From the NCBI RefSeq assembly GCF_004028095.1, contig NZ_SBHM01000007.1, positions 3,036,199-3,100,198 of the forward strand: 64,000 nucleotides of DNA, given 5' to 3'. The position numbers were made by a program, and so were the translations under genes. The first letter of the stretch is position 1. Every line of letters begins with the position of its first letter. Under the pieces are notes generated by a model. It was not told the origin of the DNA, made no database searches, and saw nothing but the letters and a program-made list of their open reading frames with translations. Shown here piece after piece: positions 28,001 to 36,677 of this stretch. The stretch is from Paenarthrobacter ureafaciens (GTDB lineage: Bacteria; Actinomycetota; Actinomycetes; Actinomycetales; Micrococcaceae).

Positions 28001-28455
28001 CCCAAGAGGCACATCTCTTCGACTCCACCATCCGCGGCAACCTCATGCTCGGCAGGCCCGCCGCCAACAAACCCGGCGAAGCGGAAATGTACAGGGCGCT
28101 GGCGGATGTTGGCCTGGATGCGCTCGTGGAGACCCTTCCCGGGAAACTCGATACGCGGATCGGGCCAGGTGGCGTGTTCCTCAGCGGCGGCGAACGGCAG
28201 CGGCTCGCCATGGCCCGGACACTCCTGACCGGTGCCAGGATCCTCCTGCTCGATGAGCCGACGGCCCACCTGGACGCCGGGTCCGCGGAAACCATGATGA
28301 CTGCCCTGCGCCGGGGTTTGAAGGACATCACCGTGGTTCTGGTGACCCATAACCCGGCCGACATCGATCCGGCCGACGCCCGCCTTGACCTGCCGGATCG
28401 GCAGACCGTCAGTGAAAGCGCGGCGGAACTGGTGGGACACCCGACTGGTCAGTAG
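25018..28455 (+). CDS. cydDC: Fused CydDC ABC exporter (cytochrome bd assembly)
   Basis: 1145 residues in one chain equivalent to CydD followed by CydC. First half: six membrane helices (about 15-300), then a nucleotide-binding domain with Walker A GPSGAGKST (363-371), signature LSPGELRR and Walker B ILLLDEPTAHLDP. Second half: helices from about 590 to 880, Walker A GPSGSGKST (961-969), signature LSGGERQR and a second LLLDEPTAHLD. CydDC exports glutathione or cysteine in other bacteria and is needed for heme insertion into cytochrome bd; thiol cargo in this organism is inference. The ATG at 25018 (AGGAAG in front) avoids overlap with cydB. Confidence 0.94.
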   Translation: MKPAFPSGQATRSALYGIGLLAALKALALVLMAQAVAGMLAGIAGGGADWRSGLALGAAGTVLRSLAVWGQGIASRRAALGVKEELRAQLIDRALSDGGSTTGSLNDGGLAILATRGLDALDNYYTQYLPALVNCAAIPLLVGTRILFADWVSAAVIVLTVPLVPLFMVLIGRHTEDHVKDAQSTLRRLSGHILELAKGLPVLVGLGRASEQRAALEEISEQYRNRTMVTLRTAFLSALALELIATISVAVVAVFIGVRLVGGDMALEAGLLALILAPDCYLPLRELGTAHHASDDGREALQTTTEVLSAPRSTRISDAPAHSAAPGQVVVRDLSVRFAGRNAAAVGTLSFTAPARMVTALDGPSGAGKSTVLGVLAGLVGDGATASVQGTLAGAGPDDVALVPQHPVIACDSVQEEIELYLGASDDDDAVARILEAVAAGHLAAKHPAELSPGELRRVALARGLARLRSGASILLLDEPTAHLDPLTASVVRTTIESLRGSATVILVAHDAATKALADTTVHLGPSGQTGGERGTENIGAAAPAGGLPVAPAEFPRPAIDDAPASPALGAGGSGRFAATTALAAVLKPVGWKFTAAAAVGVLAALFAVALSGLSGWLIIRASQQPPILYLLGAIVGVRFFGIGRAVLRYCERLLTHDAIFAAMTTLRGSLWGTLSRRALALRRLLQGGNVLGAIVDDVDTLRDLLPRVVLPPLTAIGVGAAAVIATSIVLPGALPATILAALCGLLAAPALSLLADRNAAKAEQRLRSQVLGGVAAALDARADLTANRVAGPLLKVLRDKDRAATTAAQRSAWAEGLGQAVTVLGCSLAALWTGTLAAGTAVQPELVAVIVLMQLALVEPYAGVVTAVRQAPALAAVLQRVSAAGALDAAGGLDKEPEAGTEPRPVVGKAHDDGSAVAPALLPHAGLLLDGIAARWPDGPTVFSNVSAEARPGRWLAVTGPSGSGKSTLLSVLLGFLPVTEGTVRLSGTVAWCPQEAHLFDSTIRGNLMLGRPAANKPGEAEMYRALADVGLDALVETLPGKLDTRIGPGGVFLSGGERQRLAMARTLLTGARILLLDEPTAHLDAGSAETMMTALRRGLKDITVVLVTHNPADIDPADARLDLPDRQTVSESAAELVGHPTGQ

Positions 28456-28458
28456 CCT
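28453..28458 (+). promoter_or_regulatory. -10 hexamer of the GNAT gene (leaderless)
   Basis: TAGCCT, overlapping the cydDC stop codon, ends 6 bases before the ATG at 28465. It would allow the acetyltransferase to be expressed independently of the cyd operon. Confidence 0.4.
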
Positions 28459-28464
28459 GTTTCC

Positions 28465-29505
28465 ATGCCCGAGGAGACCTCGCCCCAGACCGTCCCCAAC
28501 CAACAGCTTGCCGCCGATGCCTTTCCGGACCCCGCCGCGACCGGGCTGCGCTGGGAGCCTGCTTCCGCCGCGCATCTGGAGACGTGGGCCGCGCTCATCG
28601 CCCGGACGGCCGCCGTCGAGCATCCCTCCTGGTTCGAAAAGCCCGGCGACCTGGTCCACATCCTGGAGTCCACCACCAACGAGGCCAGGATCCATACCTT
28701 GATCGGCCTCGACACCGAGGGCGTGGCAAGGGCATATGGCCGCATCACCAAAAACCCGGAAGGTGACAAGGCAGCCGGTATGGGCTGCGTTGACCCGGAG
28801 TGGCAGCGCCGCGGAATCGGCACGGCCGTGATCGCCTGGCAGGAGGCGCAAACGCGGAAACGCTTTGACCGGGACAAGGCTGCCGGGCACGCCACTGGCC
28901 GCCCCCGGTTGCGGATCCGGACTGAGGAACAGCACAGCCATCAGGCGCGGCTCCTGGAGAGCCTGGGATACGGCACCATCCGTTGGTTCAACGAGATGCA
29001 CAGACCCCTGGCGCAGCCTCTGCCCGACGTCCGGCTTGCCCCCGGTTTCGAGTTCAAAGTTTTGGAACCATCGCTCTTCGAATCCGTCCGACTGGCCCAT
29101 AACGAGGCATTCCAGGACCACTGGGGGAGCGAGCCCCGGGACGAGGAATCGTGGCATTTCACCATGCACGAGCCCACGGCACGGCATGACTGGAGCGGAG
29201 TGATCCTGGACGCCGCCACGGGCGAGGTGGCAGCCTACCAGTTGGCCAGTTACGACCCCGACGCCGCAAAGGACCGCGGCTTCAAGGAAGGGTATACAGA
29301 GCTCTTGGGCGTACGGCGGGCCTACCGTGGCAAGGGACTGGCCCAGGCTCTGCTGGCCGAAGCCATGCGCCGCTTCACCGAGGCGGGAATGGACGTAGCC
29401 TCCCTTGACGTCGACTCCGCCAATCCGACGGGTGCGCTCGCCTTGTACACAGGGATGGGCTATGCCCCGGTGAACCGCAGCATGACGTGGGAAAAGCAGT
29501 TGTAG
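28465..29505 (+). CDS. Double-domain GNAT acetyltransferase
   Basis: 346 residues with two acetyltransferase folds. Domain 1 (about 15-165) has the acetyl-CoA loop in VDPEWQRRGIGTAVIAW. Domain 2 (about 185-345) has VRRAYRGKGLAQALLAEA, followed by the conserved SANPTGALALYTGMGY. The layout resembles the mycothiol synthase / Eis-unrelated tandem GNATs of actinobacteria, but it is too divergent to name the substrate. It begins 9 bases after cydDC and could also be read through from that operon. Confidence 0.85.
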   Translation: MPEETSPQTVPNQQLAADAFPDPAATGLRWEPASAAHLETWAALIARTAAVEHPSWFEKPGDLVHILESTTNEARIHTLIGLDTEGVARAYGRITKNPEGDKAAGMGCVDPEWQRRGIGTAVIAWQEAQTRKRFDRDKAAGHATGRPRLRIRTEEQHSHQARLLESLGYGTIRWFNEMHRPLAQPLPDVRLAPGFEFKVLEPSLFESVRLAHNEAFQDHWGSEPRDEESWHFTMHEPTARHDWSGVILDAATGEVAAYQLASYDPDAAKDRGFKEGYTELLGVRRAYRGKGLAQALLAEAMRRFTEAGMDVASLDVDSANPTGALALYTGMGYAPVNRSMTWEKQL

Positions 29506-29509
29506 GTGC

Positions 29510-30028
29510 CTAGCCGTCCACGTCGTGAAGGTGATGGACGACGTCGTGCAGGAAGTATTGGGAGAACGTCAGCACCGTGAACACGGAACCGTTGCTCCGG
29601 GTTCCGGTTCGTTGCCATTCGTCCTGGGTGACCCGGGCGAATGCCTCCGCCGCCTGTTCCCCTTCCGAAACGAGTTCATCCGAAACCTGCGCGGGGTCGG
29701 CTGAGGCGTAGTCGCCGTCGAGGGCCGCTTGATCCTGGTCCCAATTGTCGAACGCCGCGCCATCCTGGGTGAGCATGAGGTCAAGGCGATGGCTAAAGAG
29801 GCTGAAAACGTCCCGCACGTGGCAGGCGTATTCCACCGGGGACCAGGTGTGATCGTCGGGACGGACCATGGCGTCGCCTCGCCGGAGGACGGCACGCCAG
29901 CGGGGGAGCATGTTCAGGACGCTCCCCGGGACGGTGGCAGGGGTGACCGTGGAGGGATCGAAGCCGCACTCGGGGCAGGGCTTTGACGTTACCCAGGTCC
30001 AGTCTTTTTCATCCGGAATGATCGGCAT
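29510..30028 (-). CDS. DinB superfamily protein
   Basis: 172 residues, four-helix DinB/YfiT-like bundle. The metal-binding histidines are probably H49 or H59 in WSPVEYACHVRD and those in SQYFLHDVVHHLHDV near the C-terminus. The N-terminal CPECGFD adds a possible extra metal site. Members include mycothiol-dependent maleylpyruvate isomerases and S-transferases, so a thiol-transfer role is possible but unproven. Converges on the GNAT gene with only 4 bases between stops. Confidence 0.82.
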   Translation of the reverse strand: MPIIPDEKDWTWVTSKPCPECGFDPSTVTPATVPGSVLNMLPRWRAVLRRGDAMVRPDDHTWSPVEYACHVRDVFSLFSHRLDLMLTQDGAAFDNWDQDQAALDGDYASADPAQVSDELVSEGEQAAEAFARVTQDEWQRTGTRSNGSVFTVLTFSQYFLHDVVHHLHDVDG

Positions 30029-30034
30029 GCGGAC

Positions 30035-30040
30035 AGTCTA
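30035..30040 (-). promoter_or_regulatory. -10 hexamer of the DinB gene (leaderless)
   Basis: TAGACT on the minus strand ends 6 bases before the ATG at 30028. Confidence 0.45.
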
Positions 30041-30095
30041 TGCGGCTTCCCCGCCCCGGGTGTTTCAGTGCGGAAAATTTCAAGCCCAATGCCGA

Positions 30096-30123
30096 TTGCT
30101 TCGTGTGGCCGCAGGAGTAGAGT
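30096..30123 (+). promoter_or_regulatory. Candidate promoter of the VOC gene
   Basis: TTGCTT (30096-30101), 16-bp spacer, TAGAGT (30118-30123). The VOC ATG follows 33 bases later. Confidence 0.4.
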
Positions 30124-30156
30124 TCGTTCCGGGGGGAGAGCCGGAAAGAGAAAACC

Positions 30157-30540
30157 ATGCTCAAGGATCAACAAGTTGCTGCCGTTCTCCCGGCACAGGA
30201 TCTGAACCGGGCCCGCGCGTTCTACAGCGAGAAACTCGGTCTTGACCCCGACAACCCGGAGGCGGAGGACAACCTTCAGTACACGTGCGGCGGCGGAACC
30301 GGCTTCCTTGTTTATCAAACACCGAACGCCGGAACGGCCAAGAACACGCAAATAGGCTGGATGGTCAGCGACGTGGCGGCCACAGTGGCCGAGTTGCGTG
30401 ATAAAGGAGTGGTCTTCGAAGACTACGATTTCCCGGGATTGAAAACGGAAAACGGCATAGCCACCATGCCCGACGGCAGCGCCGCGGCCTGGTTCCTGGA
30501 CAGCGAGGGGAACATCCTTAGCATCAACCAAACCGGCTAG
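30157..30540 (+). CDS. VOC family protein (glyoxalase/bleomycin-resistance fold)
   Basis: 127 residues with two beta-alpha-beta-beta-beta repeats. AVLPAQDLNRARAFYSEKLG opens the first and IGWMVSDVAATVAELRDKG the second, ending WFLDSEGNILSINQTG. The acidic residue in the last strand (DSEGN) is a usual metal ligand. Substrate unknown. A perfect 17-bp hairpin terminator follows. Confidence 0.85.
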   Translation: MLKDQQVAAVLPAQDLNRARAFYSEKLGLDPDNPEAEDNLQYTCGGGTGFLVYQTPNAGTAKNTQIGWMVSDVAATVAELRDKGVVFEDYDFPGLKTENGIATMPDGSAAAWFLDSEGNILSINQTG

Positions 30541-30546
30541 CCGGAA

Positions 30547-30585
30547 ATGACTGTGGGGCCGGCGATGTGCCGGCCCCACAGTCAT
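30547..30585. terminator. Bidirectional terminator between VOC gene and parC
   Basis: Perfect 17-bp stem (30547-30563 with 30569-30585) and a GATGT loop, placed between convergent stop codons. Confidence 0.82.
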
Positions 30586-30599
30586 GCATCCTTCGGGCC

Positions 30600-33119
30600 C
30601 TAGTGGGCGGCGTCCCCTGATTCAGCCCCGGCCATGCTCGGCCCGATTGCTTCCACCGGCTGGGACAGCGGGACTCCCGAACCGTCCCGGCGTCCGTGCT
30701 CCACCGGCAAGGCCCTGGCTACGCCTGCCGCCGAGGAAGCTTTCGCCGGACCATGCCCGGCCCACGCAAGCAGCAGGGTGTCCTCGCCCTTGAGGAACCG
30801 GTGCGCGCGGACGCCACCAGTGGCCCGGCCCTTCACCGGGTATTCCTCAAAAGCCGTCACCTTGGCGGTCCCCGGCGCGGTTCCCGGCAGGGCGCCGTTG
30901 GTGCCGGCAATGGTCACCACGACGGCGGCAGGATCGCCGGCGCGGACCGCGCCGAAGTGGATGACCTCGTCCCCGGCGGCAAGCTTGATGCCTGCCATGC
31001 CACCGGCAGTCCTGCCCTGCGGCCGGACGTTGGCGGCACTGAAGCGCAGGAGCTGGGCCTGCTTGGTGATGAAGACGAGGTCGGTGTCGTCCTCCGGCGC
31101 GGGCTCGACGGCGAGGACGGCATCTTTGTCCTTGAGGGAAATGATGTCCCAGTCTTCCCGGTTCAACGGGTAATCGGGCTGGACGCGCTTGACCACGCCT
31201 TGCACCGTGCCGATGGCCAGGACCGCATCCAGCGGGACGAACGCCACGAGCGTCTCGCCCTTGAGCAGGGTAATGAATTCCTTGGCCGGTACGCCCCCGG
31301 CGAGGTTGGGCAGCCCGTTGACAGGCGGCAGCACGGGCATGTCCATCACCTGGAGGCGCAGCATGCGGCCAAGGGACGTGACGGCACCGATTTCACCGCG
31401 GGCGGTGGTCTTGACCACTGAGCGGAACACATCATGCTTGGTGCGCGGACCGGCCTCGGCCAGGGGTTCCTGGTTGGAGGTCCGGGCGATCTGCCCGGAG
31501 ACACTGAGCAGCGCCCAGCAGGGATCATCCGGTATCTCCAGGGGCAGTGCTGCTGCCTTGCCCTTGGGGCCGGGCGCAGCCATCGACGCCGCGACCGTGG
31601 GGGAGACCGCCTCGGATTCCAAGAGCACAGTCCTGCGGGGTGTCCCGTACTTCTCGGCAACGTCGGCGAGCTCACCCGAGACGAGCTCACGCAGGAGCTG
31701 GTCGGAACCAAGAATGGCTTCCAAGGCCTCGATCTCCCGGCGCAGCTCCTCCTGTTCCTTTTCGAGCTCGATCCGTGAGTACTTGGTCAGCTGCCGCAGG
31801 CGCAGTTCAAGGATGTAGTTGGCCTGGATTTCCGTGAGGTCGTAAATGGACATCAAACGGTCCCGCGCGGCCGCGGCTTCGTCCGAAGAACGGATGACCT
31901 GGATGACTTCGTCGATGTCCACGATCGCAATGAGCAAGCCCTCCACCAAGTGGAGGCGGTCCTTTTTCTTGCCGAGCCGGAAACTGGTCCGGCGCCGCAC
32001 GACGTCCAGGCGATGGTCCACGTAGACCTGGAGGAGCTGCACCAACCCCAGCGTCTGGGGCTGACCATCCACGAGGGTGACGTTGTTGATGCCGAACGAG
32101 TCTTCCATCGGCGAGTAGCGGTAGAGCTGCTGCAGCACGGCGTTGGGGTTGAATCCGTTCTTCAACTCGATAACCAGGCGGAGCCCGTGGTTACGGTCGG
32201 TCAGGTCCACCACATCACTGATGCCGGTCAGCTTCTTGGCATTGACGGCATCCTTGATCCGCTCGATCACCTTCTCCGGGCCCACCATGTAGGGGAGCTC
32301 CGTTACCACCAGGCCCGTGCGGCGGGCCGTGAGTTGCTCCACTTCCACCTTGGCCCGCGTCTTGAAGGAACCGCGGCCGGTGGCGTACGCATCACGAATG
32401 CCGTCCAGGCCAACAATGCGGCCGCCTGTGGGAAGGTCCGGGCCGGGAATGAACCGCATGATGTCGTCGAGGGTGGCATCGGGATTGGCAATCAGGTGGC
32501 GGGCAGCCGCGATCACTTCCACCAGGTTGTGCGGGGCCATGTTGGTGGCCATGCCCACCGCGATGCCCGTGGTGCCGTTCACCAGCAGGTTGGGGAAGGC
32601 CGCCGGAAGAACTTCCGGCTGCGTCAGCTGGTTGTCGTAGTTGGGAACGAAATCCACCACGTTCTCGTCGAGGTGGTCGGTCATCGTCAGGGCCGCAGCC
32701 GCGAGCCGGGCTTCCGTGTAGCGGGGAGCCGCCGGGCCGTCGTCGAGCGAGCCAAAGTTGCCGTGGCCGTCGATCAGGGGGAGCCGGAGCGAAAAGTCCT
32801 GCGCCATGCGCACCATGGCGTCGTAGATGGCCGCGTCGCCGTGCGGGTGCAGCTTGCCCATGACTTCGCCCACCACGCGTGCGCTCTTGACGTGGCCGCG
32901 GTCGGGGCGGAGGCCCATGTCGGCCATCATGTAGAGGATGCGCCGCTGTACGGGCTTGAGTCCATCGCGGGCGTCGGGAAGGGCCCGCGAGTAGATGACC
33001 GAGTAGGCGTACTCCAGGAAGGAGCCCTCCATCTCGGAAGTGACGTCAATGTCGACGATCGTCTCGGTGAAATCGCCGAGCGGCTCGCCTTTGCGTGCGG
33101 AAGTTTGGCTGCGGGCCAT
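30600..33119 (-). CDS. parC: DNA topoisomerase IV subunit A (GyrA/ParC family)
   Basis: 839-residue DNA breakage-reunion subunit. Catalytic tyrosine Y134 in [10 protein letters not shown]; the quinolone-determining helix reads [10 protein letters not shown] (91-100), with alanine (A96) where E. coli GyrA has Ser83 and aspartate D100 at the Asp87 position. The C-terminal beta-pinwheel lacks a GyrA box (QRRGGKG type), having only [13 protein letters not shown], which favours decatenating topoisomerase IV over gyrase. It should work with the ParE subunit at 18522-20630. The ATG at 33119 gives the expected N-terminus ([20 protein letters not shown]). Confidence 0.9.
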   Translation of the reverse strand: MARSQTSARKGEPLGDFTETIVDIDVTSEMEGSFLEYAYSVIYSRALPDARDGLKPVQRRILYMMADMGLRPDRGHVKSARVVGEVMGKLHPHGDAAIYDAMVRMAQDFSLRLPLIDGHGNFGSLDDGPAAPRYTEARLAAAALTMTDHLDENVVDFVPNYDNQLTQPEVLPAAFPNLLVNGTTGIAVGMATNMAPHNLVEVIAAARHLIANPDATLDDIMRFIPGPDLPTGGRIVGLDGIRDAYATGRGSFKTRAKVEVEQLTARRTGLVVTELPYMVGPEKVIERIKDAVNAKKLTGISDVVDLTDRNHGLRLVIELKNGFNPNAVLQQLYRYSPMEDSFGINNVTLVDGQPQTLGLVQLLQVYVDHRLDVVRRRTSFRLGKKKDRLHLVEGLLIAIVDIDEVIQVIRSSDEAAAARDRLMSIYDLTEIQANYILELRLRQLTKYSRIELEKEQEELRREIEALEAILGSDQLLRELVSGELADVAEKYGTPRRTVLLESEAVSPTVAASMAAPGPKGKAAALPLEIPDDPCWALLSVSGQIARTSNQEPLAEAGPRTKHDVFRSVVKTTARGEIGAVTSLGRMLRLQVMDMPVLPPVNGLPNLAGGVPAKEFITLLKGETLVAFVPLDAVLAIGTVQGVVKRVQPDYPLNREDWDIISLKDKDAVLAVEPAPEDDTDLVFITKQAQLLRFSAANVRPQGRTAGGMAGIKLAAGDEVIHFGAVRAGDPAAVVVTIAGTNGALPGTAPGTAKVTAFEEYPVKGRATGGVRAHRFLKGEDTLLLAWAGHGPAKASSAAGVARALPVEHGRRDGSGVPLSQPVEAIGPSMAGAESGDAAH

Positions 33120-33161
33120 GGGGCAGGTGGATCCTTAAACGTGTACTGCGGATGTTTTAGC

Positions 33162-33167
33162 TAGGCT
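33162..33167 (+). promoter_or_regulatory. -10 hexamer of the Pat-like gene (leaderless)
   Basis: TAGGCT ends 6 bases before the ATG at 33174, within the 54-base divergent gap to parC. Confidence 0.45.
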
Positions 33168-33173
33168 AAGCCT

Positions 33174-35861
33174 ATGGTGGATCAGCCCGGGGCCGGCATT
33201 TATCCGGAATATTGGGAGGCCGATGTCGTCCTGCGTGACGGCGGAACCGCCCACCTTCGTCCTATTCGGCCCGAGGACGCGGATGCACTCCAGGCATTCC
33301 ACGCCGGCCAGTCACAGGCCTCCATCTATATGAGGTTCTTCTCCTTCAAGCCCAAGCTCTCCGGCAAGGAAGTCCGGCGGTTCACCGAAGTCGACCACGT
33401 CAATCGTGTGGCATTCGTCATCACCATCGGTGGAGAAATCATGGGCGTGGGCCGCTACGACCGGCTCGATGATCCCGCTGAAGCGGAGGTGGCCTTCAAT
33501 ATCTCGGATAAGCACCAAGGCCGGGGAATTGGATCCATCCTCCTGGAGCACCTTGCCGTGGCTGCGCGGGAGAACGGCATCCGGCGGTTCACCGCCGAGG
33601 TCCTCCCGGAAAACCGGAAGATGCTCATGGTCTTCGCCGACGCCGGGTACGACCTCACGCGGCAGTTCGACGATGGCGTGGTCAGCGTCGAATTCAACAT
33701 CGATCCGACCGAAAAATCCCGGGCCGTCATGGAGTCCCGTGAGCACCGCGCGGAGGCGCGCAGCGTACGCGACTTGCTGGCGCCGTCGTCGGTGGCCGTC
33801 GTCGGTGCCAGCCGCAAGTGGGGAACAGTCGGCTACCAACTGCTGGAGCACATCATCGAGGGCGGCTTCAAGGGCCCGGTTTATGCGGTGAACCCGGAGG
33901 CATTCGAACTGGCGGGCATGCTGTCATTCGGCAAGCTGTCCGAGATTCCCGATCCGGTGCAGCTGGCCATCATCGCCGTGCCCTACGAGGAAGTGCCCGC
34001 AGTGGTGGCGGACTGCGCTGCCGCCGGCGTCAAAGGGCTCGTCGTGGCCACGGCAGGCTTCGCCGACGACGGCGAACGGGGCCTCGCGCGGCAACACGAG
34101 CTGGTCCGGCAGGCCAGGGCGAACGGCATGCGCGTGGTCGGCCCGGAATCCCTCGGAATGCTCAACACGAACCCGGATGTTTCCCTCAACGCGTCCATGG
34201 CGCCGTCCATGCCGCCAAGGGGCGGCTTGGGCCTGTTCACGCAGTCGGCCGCAGTCGGGGTGGCCGTGTACGCGGCGGCGAGCCGCAGGCGGCTCGGAAT
34301 ATCCTCCTTCCTTTCCGCGGGGAACCGCGCCGACGTCTCCGGCAATGACGCCATGCAGTACTGGGAAGACGATCCCGATACCTCCGCCGTCGGCTTGTAC
34401 CTCGAGTCAATCGGCAATCCGCGCAAGTTTTCCCGGCTGGCCCGTCGGTTGTCCCGCAGCAAGCCGGTGATCGTCGCCAAGTCGGACGTCACCGGACTCC
34501 GCCTCCCGCCGGGTCATGAGGTGCGTACTACGCAGGCGCCCTCGGCCGCGTTGGATGCCATGATGCGCCAGGCAGGCGTCATCCGGGTGGACACGATCGA
34601 ACAGTTGATGGACATTGCCCAAGTGGTCTCCACGCAGCCCCTTCCCAACGGTCCCGGAGTGGCGGTCTTTTCCAATTCGGTCGCCTTGGCCACCGTGGTG
34701 GCCGATACCGCCGTTCCGGCCGGACTGGACATTGTCCGGACGGTGACGGACGTGGATCTCGACGCCGGAATGTCCGTTGCGCTGCCGGCTTTCCGGGAGC
34801 GGGTGCGGGAGGTCCTGGCGGACGACCACGTCAATGCGCTGGTGGCCGCGCTGCTGCCTGCGCGGGGATTGACGGTGGAAGCATTGGCCGGTGTCCTGGC
34901 GGAGTGCGCCGAAGAGGCAGGCAAGCCTGTGGTCGCGGCGTTCTCCGGAATCCTTGACGCCTCCATCCATGTGGAAGGCTTGGTGGGCGGGCCCGGCAAG
35001 CCCCGGCTCCCTTGCTACTCCAATTCGGGCTCGGCTGTGGCAGCGCTGGCAGCCATCGTCGAATATGCCCAGTGGGTGGGCAGGGACCATGGCCTGTTCG
35101 CCGAGCCCGAAGGGTGCGATGCCGATGGGACCCAGGAAACACTGGCCGCGATGCTGTCAGGGGTCACAGGCGAAAAGCTGAGGAAGCTCGACGCCGGTGC
35201 TGCCGCAACGTTGCTTTCCGGCTACGGCATCAACGTTGTGCCCACGTTCGGGTTTGGCACGCCGGAGGAGGCCGTGGCAGCAGCCGAATCGATCGGCTGG
35301 CCCGTGGTCCTCAAGACGACCGATCCGGCGCTAAGGCACAGGCTGGACCTCGGCGGCGTCCGGTTGGACATTCAGGACGCTGCCTCGCTCCGCCAGAACA
35401 TCGACCAGATGCACCGGGCTTTGAAGCCCTACGGATCGCCGTCCCTGGAACTACAGGCCATGGCGCCGGTCGGCCAGGCGTGCACCTTCCGGGCCATGGA
35501 AGATCCCTTGCTTGGTCCGGTGCTGTCTTTCGGATTGGCCGGTGATGCGGTGAACCTCCTGGAAGACTGGGCCCACCGGGTGCCCCCGTTGTCCGCCGCC
35601 GACCTCCATGACATCATCCGGTCCCCGCGGGCCTCCCGGAAACTCTTCGGCTACCAAGGCCTGCCGCCCGTGGACGTGGGCGCGCTGGAAGACATCGCCG
35701 CCCGCCTGGCCAAGCTGAAGGACGACCATCCCGGGATCGCGTTGGTTGAGCTCAACCCGGTACTTGCAGGCCCAACAGGTGCCACCATCCTCGGTGCCGA
35801 TGTGTGGATCGCCAACGCGGCCCAACGCACTGACAGTGCCCGCCGGGCGATGCGGGGCTGA
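33174..35861 (+). CDS. GNAT / NDP-forming acyl-CoA synthetase fusion (Pat-like protein acetyltransferase)
   Basis: 895 residues. GNAT domain at about 20-175 with the acetyl-CoA loop KHQGRGIGSILLEHL; CoA-binding Rossmann domain from about 203 (SVAVVGASRKWGTVGYQL); succinyl-CoA-ligase-like flavodoxin domains (about 350-640); and a C-terminal ATP-grasp domain (about 670-890, VVLKTTDPALRHRLDLGG). Enterobacterial Pat, which acetylates acetyl-CoA synthetase, has the same parts but the GNAT at the C-terminus. The phospho-histidine motif of active ADP-forming synthetases (SHTGALAG-like) is not recognisable near H448-E449, so ligase activity is doubtful and a regulatory CoA/ATP sensor is more likely (inference). 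The ATG at 33174 fits a leaderless transcript. Confidence 0.87.
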   Translation: MVDQPGAGIYPEYWEADVVLRDGGTAHLRPIRPEDADALQAFHAGQSQASIYMRFFSFKPKLSGKEVRRFTEVDHVNRVAFVITIGGEIMGVGRYDRLDDPAEAEVAFNISDKHQGRGIGSILLEHLAVAARENGIRRFTAEVLPENRKMLMVFADAGYDLTRQFDDGVVSVEFNIDPTEKSRAVMESREHRAEARSVRDLLAPSSVAVVGASRKWGTVGYQLLEHIIEGGFKGPVYAVNPEAFELAGMLSFGKLSEIPDPVQLAIIAVPYEEVPAVVADCAAAGVKGLVVATAGFADDGERGLARQHELVRQARANGMRVVGPESLGMLNTNPDVSLNASMAPSMPPRGGLGLFTQSAAVGVAVYAAASRRRLGISSFLSAGNRADVSGNDAMQYWEDDPDTSAVGLYLESIGNPRKFSRLARRLSRSKPVIVAKSDVTGLRLPPGHEVRTTQAPSAALDAMMRQAGVIRVDTIEQLMDIAQVVSTQPLPNGPGVAVFSNSVALATVVADTAVPAGLDIVRTVTDVDLDAGMSVALPAFRERVREVLADDHVNALVAALLPARGLTVEALAGVLAECAEEAGKPVVAAFSGILDASIHVEGLVGGPGKPRLPCYSNSGSAVAALAAIVEYAQWVGRDHGLFAEPEGCDADGTQETLAAMLSGVTGEKLRKLDAGAAATLLSGYGINVVPTFGFGTPEEAVAAAESIGWPVVLKTTDPALRHRLDLGGVRLDIQDAASLRQNIDQMHRALKPYGSPSLELQAMAPVGQACTFRAMEDPLLGPVLSFGLAGDAVNLLEDWAHRVPPLSAADLHDIIRSPRASRKLFGYQGLPPVDVGALEDIAARLAKLKDDHPGIALVELNPVLAGPTGATILGADVWIANAAQRTDSARRAMRG

Positions 35862-35951
35862 CTGCTGCTTGATGCGCGGGTAGACGCGCGGGCCCAGGGG
35901 GGGTGGGGACAACGGTTAGGAAGTCCTTAGGCGATCTGTGAAAATAAGGGA

Positions 35952-36677
35952 ATGAGCACCCAGTCCCCGACGCCTCAGTCCCGTCCGTCCAACACCGGCC
36001 ACCATTCCGGGCATAACCACAGCTCACAGGGACAAAGCCTGGACCAGGCGCTGCAGCAGGCGGGCTTCTACCCCCGCCTTGTGGCCGACGTCGTGAACGA
36101 CGCCCTGGATGGCAGGGACTGCCTGTCACACCTGGTGCACCTGGAAACCCATTTCGACCGTGCCGAGGTCAGGCGCCACATCACCGTTCTGGTGCTCACC
36201 GAGGACATGCTGGTCATCACCCATGTGGACGACCAGCAGCTGGACGAAGCCGGTGAGCAGATTGTTGCGCAGATTTCCACGGAGTCCGTGCCCGTGGCGC
36301 AAATCCGGTCCGTGGTGCTGAGCTACATTTACGCCCAGCCGCAGGACTACAAACCGTCGGACCCCGTGCGGGAACTGACCGTGTCCATCGCCTGGTCCGG
36401 CGGACAGCGATTGGACATGGGGCCGGCCAGTTGCGGTGATCCGCAGTGCGAAGCGGACCACGGCTACACGGGCACCATCGCCCAGGAGGACATTGTCTTG
36501 CGCATCAGTGCAGAGGCCGACGGGCTCCAGGCAGTCCAGGACGCGAAAGTTTTCGCGAGGGCTTTGCGCGCTGTCAATACAGGCCAGCAAACACCGGTTC
36601 CGCACGCCGGCATCCCCGCTCCGCGGCCACGCTCAGGTGTCTTCAGCAACCGGCTTAGCCGCGGGCACCAGCGTTGA
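35952..36677 (+). CDS. DUF5998 family protein
   Basis: 241 residues, soluble. A disordered Ser/His-rich start is followed by a conserved region beginning LDQALQQAGFYPRLVADVVNDALDG and including LTEDMLVITHVDDQ and the cysteine-containing ASCGDPQCEADHGY. Function unknown. The stop overlaps the start of the next gene (TTGA), so the two are translationally coupled; in actinobacteria this family commonly precedes the phosphodiesterase and thymidine kinase genes. Confidence 0.82.
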   Translation: MSTQSPTPQSRPSNTGHHSGHNHSSQGQSLDQALQQAGFYPRLVADVVNDALDGRDCLSHLVHLETHFDRAEVRRHITVLVLTEDMLVITHVDDQQLDEAGEQIVAQISTESVPVAQIRSVVLSYIYAQPQDYKPSDPVRELTVSIAWSGGQRLDMGPASCGDPQCEADHGYTGTIAQEDIVLRISAEADGLQAVQDAKVFARALRAVNTGQQTPVPHAGIPAPRPRSGVFSNRLSRGHQR

